From Rhipidocladum racemiflorum (Eukaryota > Streptophyta > Magnoliopsida > Poales > Poaceae): a stretch of DNA of 64,000 nt. The translations under genes were made by a program, and so were the position numbers. The notes beneath the pieces were generated by a model. It was not told the DNA's origin, searched no databases, and was given only the letters and a program-made list of their open reading frames with translations. This document shows, one piece after another, positions 49,565 to 60,736 of this stretch. Position 1 is the first letter of the stretch. Each line of letters starts with the position of its first letter. The stretch lies in contig CM070578.1 in assembly GCA_036346355.1 (NCBI GenBank), positions 17,002,501 through 17,066,500 of the forward strand, given 5' to 3'.

Positions 49565-49869
49565 ACAGAGTTACGATTTGAGGTCACACTGAGGAATAAC
49601 GAGGGGCTCGGAATGGCTAGTGGAAGAATCACCCATGAAGTGAGCTTGGGGGGCGGTACGGACCGCACCTACACCTGCACTTGCCTAAAGCCATACCTTC
49701 TTCATAAACCATGTTCGCATGTCTTGGCGGCCTATGTACAGATTCAGATGAGCAGCGTACAATTCGTTTCTCCGTACTACATGGCGGAGACTGTCGTTCA
49801 AACATGGTCCGGTGAACTGCATGGGTTTCGTGTCGCCGAAAACTTCACTGAAATTAATCATGCCACACG
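49565..49869 (+). pseudogene. MULE #2 transposase, segment 3 (SWIM zinc finger)
   Basis: In frame with segment 2, it reads TELRFEVTLRNNEG then the SWIM finger: Cys-x-Cys at 49676-49684 and Cys-x-His at 49712-49720 in HKPCSHVLAAY. FVSPYYMAETVVQTWSGEL follows, the usual sequence after SWIM in MULE transposases. A third LTR interrupts it at 49870. SWIM fingers contribute to DNA or protein binding in this family. Confidence 0.92.
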
Positions 49870-52258
49870 TGTGACACTACGGTATGGTGTGACATTATAG
49901 AATGTGAAATTAGAGAATAAAACCTTTCGGTTTGAGGTTTACTCGCGTTTTTGGGCCTTTTGAAGTGATGTGTCACCACAGAGTGTCGGAACCTTATAAA
50001 TGGTGCATGATGAGGTCAAAAACATTATGAGATGTCGAATTAAGGTTAAAACCATAGGGTATGGAGGTTAATAGCGTTTCCGGGCCGTTTCCGGGGTTTT
50101 GGGCCTTCCCGGGGGAGTTTGGGCCTAAAAGGGGGGAGGTTGTGGGCTTTGGTGGGATGGAGTGGGAATCCATTTAGGATTAGGAACAGGTGTGGGGGCT
50201 GGTAAAAGGCCTCCCCCCTACCCCCTTGCGCCCCACACCCTGCCCCTTGGGCGCCCCCACCTCTCCCTCCTTGCCCTAGCCGCCACCCCCACCTCCCCCT
50301 CTCCCTTGCATGCGCCTCCACCTCCCCCATTGCTCCCCTTTGCTCCCCACCTCTCCACCACCTCTCCTCCACCCCTTGCTGCCCTAGGGTGGCCTCCCCA
50401 CCCCCTGCACCTCGAGGATCCATCCGTTGGAGCGAGGAGCAAGGAGCGAGGAGCGATCCGGGAGGAGTTTCGTTGGGATTTCGGTCATCGGGCGAAGGTA
50501 TGGACATGGGACTCCTTGGGGTTGGGCTAGGTACTTTTATAAGGGTCTTTATCAAGTTTTTAGATCAATTGGTGGTGCTGGAATTGAGTAGATTGGATTA
50601 GATCTAGATGTTGCCACGTTTCTGTTTTGGGACAGCATGAGCAGTCGACCTAGGGTTCAGTTTTTTTGCCAATTTAGAGTTGGAATTTGGTCGTACGGAT
50701 GTTTAAGAAGTTGTAGATAATTTCATTATCTTTCAGTGGACATAAAGAACGTTAAATTCCGATCAGCCGTTTGAAAGTTATGGCTGTTTTACCGAGCGTG
50801 TTAAAATCTGTGACGCGATTGGAACAGATCACGGTAATCTGTAGATTAAACAACTTTAGAGTCCGAACCAGTCTTTCCATATACCTAGAAAAAGTTGGGA
50901 AATTTCCTAAGCTATGCGAGGATGTACTCGTTTAATTGATTCGGAGTCCCAGAACTCAAGTTATGCCTTTTGGAAGGCTGCTATCCCGACGGGACAGAAC
51001 CGCTGTTTTTGGGTTTTGCGAGTAGTTGGCAATGTCGGGGTAGATGAGGGTTTGCGTACTGTTTTGTGGGCATGATTGTGAGTGTGTGGTCCCTATGTGC
51101 AGGTGGTGTGACCCCGGGAGGGCCTTCTACTTCTCGCCAATCCGTCGCCCGTGGTTGAGGCAAGTGTATTGTAATGGATAGCGATTGTAGGTTGTTTGAT
51201 TGATTGAGATTGAAGTTTGAATATATGATATGTTCACATGCCATGCTTTAATGTTTGCCATTGATATGATGAGTATGTTTATTATGTGATGATGCCATGT
51301 GTTAATGTACAAGTTATCCATGATGATGCAATGTGTTAATGTATAAGTTAAATATGATGTTGGCATAAATGCATACATGGCATGTTACATGGCCCGAGCG
51401 GTGAGAAAGTCATAACTATTCCTTTAAGGTCGGTGAGAAAGTTATGACTAATCTGGAGAGCCAATGAGTAAGTCCTACATCGTGATTCCATTCACCGCGG
51501 TGAACGGAAGCGAGGAGTAGGCACCCTCCATCTTCGGGATGGAAGGGGGGAGAGGGTGCACACCAACGGGTGTGTACTCAACCATACCGGTATGAGTTTC
51601 CAGGAGATATGTGCATCGCATTGCATTACATTGCATTGCATTATATGAGGATGTTATATGAGGATGATTTATGATGATGTCAAAGATATGCTTACACTAT
51701 GAATATGAGATGTGTATGATGTTGTGTGTGAAAAGTGGTGATGAAGGTATTGGAATGTGTTTTCTTGTTCCATTGCAATATACTTGCTGAGTGATGAACT
51801 CACGCTTGTGTTTATGTTGTTTTTCTTAGGTACCATGAAACCGGCATGCGGGAAAAAGGGTTTAGCTACACTTCTACACGTAGCTCCACACAAATTATAC
51901 TGTGTTATCATTTGGAGTCATGATAATGAAAGTATTGCCATGAAACTTGGAGAATTGCTTAACTGTGTGCTCGGTCTTACTATTGATTCGTTTAGCTCAT
52001 GAGGTGGTTGAATGCTTTATCCTGGACTTATATTGTTGCTATGTCACATGTTATTGCTGTTTTAGATGCTTTCCATTATGATATAACTTGTGATACTTTG
52101 TTGTTGCTTCGATTCATGGAAAAACAAAGGAGATGCTGCCGAAATTTTCGGTATTAGCATTTATTCCTTTGTTGTAATTTACTTGTAATTGAGGTATTTA
52201 GAGGTTGCTTAGTCTATGTTTGGTAGCATTTGGGCATATTAAATGCCGGGGTGTTACA
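49870..52258 (+). mobile_element. Solo LTR, family L3, 2.4 kb
   Basis: TGTGACACTACGG at 49870 to GGGGTGTTACA at 52258. Exact target duplication ACACG at 49865-49869 and 52259-52263. No coding region. It includes a CCCC/CACC-rich block (50205-50460), paired ggtgagaaagt(c/t)atgac motifs near 51400-51450, and gcattgcattacattgcat simple repeats near 51620. Orientation was assigned from the TGTGACA start and TGTTACA end. Confidence 0.9.
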
Positions 52259-52263
52259 ACACG

Positions 52264-52447
52264 TACATGGGTCCCTGACATCAGCAGACTCAAGGGCGGG
52301 AAATGTCGTCGACAAACGCGCCGCATCCGCAACGATATGGACTAGTCCGAGGTGGGAGGACCTGTCCGAAGGTGTGCCCTCTGTGGAGAGTACGACCACA
52401 AGAAGAACAAATGTCCTCGAAAGGAAGTTTCCGGTGGAGGGGCTTAA
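52264..52447 (+). pseudogene. MULE #2 transposase, segment 4 (CCHC knuckle and C-terminus)
   Basis: In frame with segment 3 it reads TWVPDISRLKGGKCRRQTRR, then an in-frame TAG at 52343-52345, then a zinc knuckle CALCGEYDHKKNKC (about 52373-52414) and a natural-looking TAA at 52445-52447. The arrangement SWIM, basic linker, CCHC knuckle and stop is the same as in MULE #1. Confidence 0.9.
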
Positions 52448-52787
52448 CTGTCATAACTGTAAGGCATGTTGCCATGTTGCGGAGTGTGTTCTCTTTGTAT
52501 GGAATGTAATAATTGTATAACACCCTTACGCGTGTATGTTGTGTTACTACGGTTTTTAGATGTGTGATCGGATTTCGTGTTGTCAGCACTGTTTCGCATG
52601 CGTGTTTGTTGAAGAAAGTTGCAGTATTGTGCGAATTGTTAGCTACATATTGTAATTGTTGCAATTTCCTTACTACCTTTTTTGTAATATCTGTTTACAT
52701 CGCATGTTTGGTAACTCTGTTTGTATTATTGGAATTTCCTTACTACCTGACCAATTGGAATTATTAAATTATTTGTTGTTTGCAGGA
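52448..52787. other. Spacer between transposase and PMD gene
   Basis: AT-rich 340 bp with no recognised gene. It ends in tttgcag just before the PMD ATG, which could be a splice acceptor. If so, the PMD gene has an untranslated first exon here, or the transcript is shared with the transposase. Confidence 0.4.
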
Positions 52788-55200
52788 ATGGCTGCTGTGG
52801 GCGATGTTGGCGATTGGTCATACGGCCTTCTAGATCGCCACTTGGATGCACGTCACCGTGGACGGTTACACGCTACTACCGTCGATCCAGGTGTCTTGTC
52901 CACACGGACTCCAGCACGTGCTTGGGGCCTCAACAGACGTTGGTTTCCCAGGTATGTAAGAATTATTTTGTACCACTTAGTTGGTCGTGACACGTTGTGG
53001 CCTTACTTGTAATGGTTTGTTGCAGGTTGGAGGCAGCGGGATTGCTCCCCCTAGCGTGAATGGTCGAGGCGACACAGGAGGACCTCGTCGATGGTCCTGA
53101 TGGTGCGGCCATCTTTGTCAAGAGATCCTGACGCTTTCCGTTCGATCGATCCCTCCTTACTTCCCTCATGGACCGCTGGCGCCCGGAGATGCATACGTTC
53201 CACTTGCCCTGCGGAGAGATGACACAGACTTTGCATGATGTTTTGTTCCTCACCGGCCTCCCAATTGCTGGCGAGGCGGTTGTCCCATAGGAGGTGGATG
53301 ACGACGGGCGCGATGACCTATTTGCCAGGTTCGCGGCAGTGCTCCCCCTGGTCCTGCAGGCCAGGCGCAGTACGTCCCATTACACCCACGACAGGCGCAG
53401 ACGAGTACGTGAATTTCCCCCCCTTACGCATGCCTGCATCTATTGTACTAACTTTTTTGCCGATAACGTCTGCAGCCGCAATGGGCTGGTCTGCAGGTAC
53501 GGAGTGTGTACGCACACTTCACGGAGGCGTTCGACCTCCTGCGGCTAGAGCGGGTCCGGTGGGAGCCTTACGCCCCTCAGGAGGTACAGGAGCGCGCACC
53601 ACACGGTTTGTCTGTTCTCTGCACCAGAGATATTCCGTACGTGCTGACACGGCGCAAGCTAGTGTTCGACGTCTACATCGAGGATTACCCGGCTCACCGG
53701 GTAATGAGGCAGCTCGGACTGCGATAGGAGGTGCCGGTCCCGCGCGGCGTCACGGTTCCGGTAGAGTATTATACGTAAGTAACTATTAATGTCGTAACAT
53801 TTTAAATGACACCGACTGAACATGCTAACGGGTTCATAACTTATGTAGGCATTTGAGGAAGGGTATGCAGGGCTGCCAAACTGACTAGGCCGCGAAGATG
53901 GCCCCTTGGGTGGAGCAGTGGACTCATGCACTGGAGCGCGTGGCAGCAGCGGATGTCGCGTACGACATACGGGGATACCAGGGGTACCTAGAGTGGTACC
54001 TTGGACTTACACGGGTACGCCTTTTGCCCGCTGACGACCAGCAAGATATCCTTGCAGCTACTACCCATGACACATATGGCACGTGGGTTGCATCGGCGAT
54101 CCACTTCGCGGTACGTTCACTACACACTATACTTAGATTTGTATTGGAATGCAAGTATACATATATCTCACCGCATGTTAACACTTTCAGGGCAACATGG
54201 CAATAGAGATTGACGAGGACGCGCAGTCCATGGTAGGGCCTCTGGGCGGGGGTTCGGAGGTCTCCCAGGAGGAGTTGACTGGGTTCCTCGAGAGATTGTC
54301 CATGAAGGCGAGGAGGATAGCGCAGGCCTACTCTTGCTGGCAGAGGACCAACGCCGGTGGCGCGCCCTTGCGATCCGCGAGCCGACGACAGCAGGGGGTC
54401 GGGACCAGTACACGACCAGCACCTCCGACACCACCATCGGACGACTCCGCTGTCCGGCCGCTCGGACCTCAAACCTTTCAGTTCGGCCCTCCCACCTTCC
54501 CGTTCGGACCTCCCACCTTCCTGTTCGGATCTCCAGCCTTGCTGAACCGTCCAGCGCCACCACAGGACCAGCCAGGGAGCTCCCAGCGGCAGGTGCCCTC
54601 GTACGGCACGCCAGGTAATTACGTACTTTCTAACTTGAATATGCAATGCAATTCGTGGTAACTAATACTTGTGTACGGCAGGATACTCATTCGGATACCC
54701 TACCGGCGCGCCGTTCCGGTACCCTCCTCCTCCTGTCATGGTGCCGACCCCAGGTTTGTTCAATACCCATCATGAACTAACACTGCTTTAAACTTTACTT
54801 TCAAATACATGCTTTATTCTATCATGTTGTACATGCTTTCATGTTACTTCCCAGAGGGCCCCAGTACGTCATACACACATGCGGAGGACTTCGACACGCC
54901 ATATTTCGTGCCACCGCACCCGGACTTCGTGTAGGCATCCCAACCAAGCGCGCGCACACCTACACAGCCGACATACCCGAGTTCTTCATGCCATACCCCT
55001 ACAGCAGCCAAGACCCTCAGACGCCGGATCGGCCACGCACCAGACCAGTGGATCCCTTCAGGTCCTAGACGTCGCCTCGCCACGCCGCGTCGACCCGACA
55101 AAGGCGGACTGCACCTCGTGCAGGCGGCGAGAAAGGTCGGCGAGGAGATGGGGGTCAGCAGGGAGAGGGGGATCTGCAAGGAGAGTAGGCGTTGGAGGGC
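52788..55200 (+). pseudogene. PMD gene of MULE #2, multi-exon, broken
   Basis: Likely exons: 52788-52951, 53026-53404, 53476-53774, 53849-54110, 54191-54614, 54682-54753 and 54855 to about 55070. Splice sites are canonical (for example GTATGT at 52952, TTGCAG before 53026, GTAAGT at 53775). The PMD signature is MDRWRPEMHTFHLPCGEMTQ and LHDVLFLTGLPIAGEAVV (53168-53286). Later exons encode APHGLSVLCTRDIPYVLTRR and FDVYIEDYPAHRVMRQLGLR, the region seen near 1-300 in MULE #1, and a Pro-rich tail with repeated FGPPTF. In-frame stops include TGA near 53056, TGA near 53128 and TAG at 53288-53290, so it cannot make a full protein. Start choice: first ATG giving AAVGDVGDWSYGLLDRHLDA. Confidence 0.8.
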
Positions 55201-55609
55201 GTCAATTCATCACTGTATTCCTACGTTGTTTTTTCTGCGTTGTAATGTTATGTTCTAACTTATACATTGCTACGTTGTATTCCATGTCACTGTCAGTCAA
55301 AGCTGCACGACGTGTCAACATCAAACAAAGCTGCACGACTGGCGCGCTGAAACAAAGCTGCATGACCGGTCAACCGCTATTAAGCTGAAATGCTTGATAT
55401 GACCACTCACTGTCTAACGCTGTCTAAAGCTGCATGACCTAGCCTTCTAGCCGACTATGGGAGAGATTCCCTGTCTAAAACTGTGGCCATAGCCAGGCTC
55501 ATGTCCCATCACATGCAAAGCTGCAGAGGAATCCGATGCTCGCGGATTTAAACTTCTCTTAAGTCCGCCACTCTCTCCTTTGGCTGGCTATTTAAGCCCC
55601 TCACCAGCA
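55201..55609. other. Spacer between PMD and zinc-finger genes
   Basis: Contains repeated caaagctgca(c/t)ga motifs (55300-55440) and no credible coding region. It probably holds the PMD 3' end and the promoter of the next gene. Confidence 0.45.
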
Positions 55610-55618
55610 CTATAAAAA
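55609..55618 (+). promoter_or_regulatory. TATA box of the zinc-finger gene
   Basis: CTATAAAAAA at 55609-55618 lies about 90 bp upstream of the ATG at 55698, giving a predicted start near 55645. A second, weaker tatttaag occurs at 55590. Confidence 0.5.
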
Positions 55619-55697
55619 ATGACCGAGGGAGGGATATGTGCATCACACTGCCAAAACAGCAATAAACTTTAGTCGACTTTACACACATTAGGCCACG

Positions 55698-56370
55698 ATG
55701 TCGTTTTATTGTCGCCTCTTCAGCAAGCGAAATTAACCCCCCCCCCGAATACCCGGCTACGAGTTGCGTTGATGCCCCAGTTCTGCCGGAGTTGCCCCGG
55801 CTGAAATACGACTGCAACCTTCCGGCGAAGATGATGCAGTCTACGCGCAGAAATACGGCCGCCCGCGCTCACTACTGTTGTGGCCGCGGCTACTTGGTAA
55901 ACCAATTGGTGTCAATACAAATTAGAGTAACACTACCAATTCATGCATCGTTCTTTGTTGTTTTAGCACAAGGACCAGTGTTGCTTCTTCCAATGGATCG
56001 ACGGGCCAGAACAATGTGACTACGAATTTGTCTACAATTGCCACGACGCCTACCCCACTTCGCCCGAGAACTTCATCCGATGGGAGAGGCCGCCGGGATA
56101 TGTCCCCTATATGGATCCATCGGAGTTAAGGGTGGGTGAGCAAGGGATGAACCAATCGGTGAGTTTCATGCGACATGCTCATGTTTCAGTCACAAAGTAG
56201 TCATTCTAAACCAGTTCATCGCATACAAGACTTCAAAAAGAAGCTTGCAAAATTACTCAAGTCAGGCAGAAACATCCTCCTCAAGGGCCACCCCAAAGCC
56301 CCGAACTGTGCGACCACGGCCTGCAAGCAGTGGTTGATACCTGCCACGAGGATCTAGCGGACCGAAGATT
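55698..56370 (+). pseudogene. Zinc-finger (GRF-like) gene of MULE #2, exons 1-3
   Basis: ATG at 55698 opens MSFYCRLFSKRN, but the frame is lost around the run of ten C (55737-55746). The shifted frame reads YDCNLPAKMMQST, ARAHYCCGRGYL up to 55896 (donor GTAAAC). Exon 2 (55967-56158) gives QCCFFQWIDGPEQCD, closely resembling GRF zinc fingers, where Cys pairs precede a C-x-F-F-x-W-x-D block. WERPPGYVPYMDPSEL follows. Exon 3 (from 56190) encodes a Lys-rich segment (DFKKKLAKLLKSGRN) and, after another shift, CDHGLQAVVDTCHEDLADRR. A giant LTR is inserted at 56371; coding resumes at 63426. GRF-type fingers bind nucleic acid, so a DNA-binding accessory role is plausible but unproven. Confidence 0.72.
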
Positions 56371-57670
56371 TGTAACATCCCCAATTTCGGTCTTTTGCCA
56401 AAAAGCTAATTTAAATTAATTAAATTTAAAATTTGGATTTTCTTGGTGTTCTAATTAACCTGGCATCCTTATCCTTCCGAAATTGGCGTTCAATCCTCCA
56501 TCATCCGAAAAATCGAATTTTCGAATTCCGATCCGTACCCGAAATTCCACCCGAGTTCCAAAATAGTCCAAAAATCCTGAAACCTATTGAATTAGGTTCC
56601 AAATATTCTAAAACAATTTTGGGAATTTTCCCAAGATTTTTGGAAACCCTCTGGTATTTTATCGTTCGTGGCCTTTCGTTAAATGCCTTTTTTTGTTCCG
56701 GAATTTTATAAACGCCAAATTTCATCCAAATTCCGCGAAACTAATTTTATTGGGTTCCAAATATTTCCTAATGGTTCTAGGAATTTTTCTGGAATTTTTG
56801 GACCATTTTGCTAATTTTTCTCTAGGGCGTTGTATTTGCGTAATTCTCGACCATTCGCGGAGCGACACGTGGCGGTACTGTTCATCATCCTCAACCTCAC
56901 GTTGGCTTGGTTTGCAGGGAAGAACATCTTCTCTCCATACTTGGCTTCATGCATTCAAACCATCATAACTCCTCCATTAAACCTCCAAATCCATCATGGC
57001 CGGATCCGTTGGAACCGTGACGGCGAAACCTTTCCATCCCCGGTGTCGTTTCCGCTTCAACCTTGCCGGAATTTGAACAGTAACGTAAAAACCGAAAATG
57101 GTTTTATTGGTCCTAACTCGGCCGTTTCTTCATCAAATCGCGCACTTCCACCTCTCTTTACTTCGTGTTGGAGTGCTCTTCCTGGTGGTATCACCCTATC
57201 TTAGCCTCTCCTCGCCATTCGTCCGCAAAATCGAGAAAACCGATGAGGAACGTCGTTTTTCGTGTTCTTCGCGTTCTTCGTCATATCTTCTTCTCCGGTG
57301 AATCAAACTCAATTCCGGTTGTTTCTTAGTGTTCGTGTGGAAGCCACGATCAAAACCCATCAACCAATTTTAGGTTCCATCAAGTTTGGACGACGAATTT
57401 TGGAGTTGAACCCTTACCAAACCGCCGTTCGTCGTCAAATTCATCGTCTCCGGTAACCTATTCTTCAATTCCTTGCAACCATGAACTCCTCTAGATGCGC
57501 TCTAATTAGTTTCCCATTCAATTTGCATATTCATCATCTAATTTCTTGCAAAATTTGGGATTTTTTCCGTTCTCTATTCTTGCGCCCGTGCGCATGCCCA
57601 TCGGCTCGCCGTCGCCGTCGCCGCCCCTCCGCCCGGCCGGCCGGCACCGCCGCGCCCCGCCCGCCGCTGG

Positions 57671-58646
57671 TAGGGATGAAAACGGATCGGATACGGTCGA
57701 ATAGTAGGTGATCCCGTATCCTACCCTAATTATTTTTACTCGAATACGGATCGGATACGGATAGTTAAAAATCGGGTACGGATACGGATACGGGTAGCGG
57801 GTATCTGTAAAAGGGTATAAAATGGGTACCGGATAGTATCCGGACGGGCATAATACGGATATCGGGTAATTAGTCAGATAGTATGTGAATTGTGTAGCAT
57901 TAAAATTTATGATAAAAATAATCCAACCAAAGCATGTACCGACACAAATAATACAAAACATACAGTCGAACTAACGCGTCAAAGAGCATAAACCATATAA
58001 CATAGCACTAGCACATGAAAATTGACAAGTATACAACAAGGACATCTTCATATAGCAGTCCATACAATATATATAGCACCATATATATGATTTTTTTTCT
58101 GTTGCTCAAAAGAAAAACTTGTCAACATGAAAAAGATGTGTCTCAAAATTCTCTACAACTTTCATGTAGACCATATAATTTTTCGAGCATGGAAATACCT
58201 CCAAAAACGCGAATTACTGCATGTTGTAAAAGTTGGTCCGTCTTAAAAATGAATTTCTCTATTACCCTTCCCGATTTTCTATGGTTTTTTTTTGTTGCTC
58301 AAATGAAAAACTTATCAATATGAAAAAGATGATCCTCAAAATTCTCTACAATTTTCATGTAGACCACAAAATTTTTCGAGCACGGGAAGACCTCCAAAAA
58401 TGTGAATTATCACTGTCCTCAGATCCGGTACCCGATTTTAAAATTATCCGGATACTCGTATCCGACCGAAAATCCGGGTATTTACCGTATCTGCTATCCT
58501 CAGATCGACCAGATCGGAAAGAAAAGTATCGGGCAATTACCCGTGATCCGACCCGATAAAAAATACCCGTGATCCGTATTCGAATTTTCGGGTAGAATTT
58601 TGCTTGCACGGATACGGGTCGGGTATTACCGACCCATTTTCACCTA
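57671..58646. mobile_element. Non-autonomous hAT element #2, 976 bp
   Basis: Starts TAGGGATGAAAACGGATCGG and ends GACCCATTTTCACCTA, an imperfect inverted repeat sharing its first 15 bases with hAT #1. Subterminal regions contain many GGATACGG-type repeats in opposite orientations at the two ends. Flanking octamers GCCGCTGG and GCCGGCCG match at only five positions, so the target duplication has decayed or my end is slightly off. The paralogous LTR at 45029-49559 lacks the insert. The interior holds a direct repeat (aaaacttgtcaacatgaaaa near 58108 and 58307) and no gene. Confidence 0.8.
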
Positions 58647-60614
58647 GCCGGCCGCCACCGTCTTGCCGCCTCGCGCCACGGCGACCACGCCGCCCGGTCG
58701 GGCGTCCCCCGGCCGGCTTTGTCGTCGCCTTCCCGTCTGCGCCGCCCGCCTCTTGGCGCGCCGGCGCCCGCCTCCCTCGGCGGCGCCGCGCGCGCTGAGC
58801 CCGTGATGCCGTCTGCCCGTCGGCACCGCCGCGCCCCGCCACCGTTCACCGCCGCCTCGGTCCCACCGCGACGGCGCATGGAGGAGCAAAGCTCCCTCTG
58901 TTCTTGGCCATGGCAATAGCTTGGGGAAGAAACCCCATGTGGATGACAAAGGGGCCCCACCTGCCATAGACACTAGGAAAATCAATAATTCAGCAAAAAG
59001 AGATTACGAGGAATATTCCTCGATTTGGTATTTTCCAGGATTTCCAAACTTCGGACGATCATAACTTTTCCGTCCGAACTCTGATTGGCTCCATTCAAAT
59101 TCCTAAATTCATCTAAATTCAATATATACCTGTCAGTATAAGTTTTGTAATTTTTGGATTTTATTTATTTTATTTTATTTATTTGGTTGTACCGTTTTGC
59201 GCGTAGCCGAAGAATTCGCCGGAACCATCGACGCTGTCGCCGACCCGCAAGACTTCGACATCCTTGCTACGACTGAAGGCAAGTATCCTTGACGCATGTT
59301 GATCCCATGAATTATAAATGTTTTACAATGTTTTATAAATTGCATTGCTATTTATATAAAAGGATGATGCTGACGTTAGGTTATTAGTTATACCTGTTGT
59401 TCATACCTCCTTGATATTGTTAACCATGATCCTTTGTCGCCCTAGTACAGTAATCCACCATAATAAATACTTTTGATAAGATATTCTTTAATTAGGGGGA
59501 AAGACTATTTGAAAGACATTTTAGATGGAACAAATGGTATGGAATGCAAATTGGAGTTAGATGAATATTAGTGATGATGTGGGGGTAGTCGTTATGAAAT
59601 TGATCTATGAGTGGTGATAGTTGAAATATTGAGGACTTGGATTGTGATGGCCGTTCGCAATATAATTGAAGGGAATATGCCCGAGAGGCAATAATAAATT
59701 GTTTATTATCTTATTCCATGTTTATAATAGATGTTTATTTCTCATGCTAAAATTGTATTAACCGGAAACGTTGATACATGTGTGTTTAATAAACAAAAAA
59801 GTTCCTAGTAAAGCCTCTCTTTTAAACTAGCTCGTTGATTAACTGATGATCAAGGTTTCCTAATCATGAACATTGGATGTTGTTAATAACGGGGTCACAT
59901 TATTAGAAGAATGATGTGATGAACACACACCCAAATTGGTATAGCAAATACGATCAAGTCATTAGCTCTTTTCCTTAGACCATGACATGATGTCAATCAC
60001 TAACTCCGGAAGAGTACTTTGATGACATCAAACGTCACTCCGTAACACGGTGACTATAAAGATGGATTTGGGTACTATGAAAGTATTAGTTGAGGCTCAT
60101 GCATCAAGAGTGAGATTTGTCCATCCAGATGACGGAGAGATATACTCTGGGCCCTCTCGGTGATATCACATTGACATCGCTTGCAAGCACGTGACTAGGT
60201 CACAAGAATGTCATATCACGGAACGAGTAAAGAGTACTTGTCGGTAACGGGATCGAACTGGGTATAGCTGATACCGATGATCGGATCCCGGATAAGTAAT
60301 ATATCGCGGGACAAAAGGAATTGGTTATGTTGTTTTTGGTTCACACGATCACTAGTTCATCGTTGAGTAAGTGGGAGTCATTATGGATCTCCAGATCTCG
60401 CTGATGATTATTGATCAGAGAGGTGTCTTGATCATGTCCATTTTATTCACGAACCGTAGGGTGACACACTTAAGGTTCATCGACGCTTTTGAGTAGGTAC
60501 GGAACACCGGGGAAAAGTTTGGACAGCACCGGAATAGTTTCGGCATATCGGAATAGTTCAAGGGGGTATGTGTTAATTTTTGTTAATTAAAAGAATTAAC
60601 AAATATTAAAATAA

Positions 60615-60718
60615 CATTCACATGAAGAGAATGGAGAGTCCATTCACATGAAGAGAATGGAGAGTCCGTTCACATGAAGAGAATGGAGAGTCCATTCACA
60701 TGGAGAGAGTGGAGAGTC
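60615..60718 (+). repeat. Four 26-bp repeats upstream of the copia LTR TATA box
   Basis: Four head-to-tail units of cattcacatgaagagaatgg plus agagtc. The first two are identical; the third and fourth have few changes. The array ends 10 bp before TATAAAAG. Confidence 0.92.
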
Positions 60719-60728
60719 CACTCACTCC

Positions 60729-60736
60729 TATAAAAG
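60729..60736 (+). promoter_or_regulatory. TATA box of the BARE-like LTR
   Basis: TATAAAAG follows the 26-bp repeats and precedes gggagggtggagctcctctc, a typical LTR U3-R arrangement. The predicted start is about 60760. Confidence 0.75.

Noticed and set aside
50046..50601. Open frames in the CCCC/CACC-rich part of the L3 LTR
   Set aside because: Low-complexity Pro/His or Gly/Gln peptides inside a solo LTR with exact target duplication; no gene signature.
57663..58654. Exact 8-bp duplication for hAT #2
   Set aside because: Flanking octamers match at only five positions; the element is kept because of its inverted ends and the empty paralogous site, but the duplication is not claimed.
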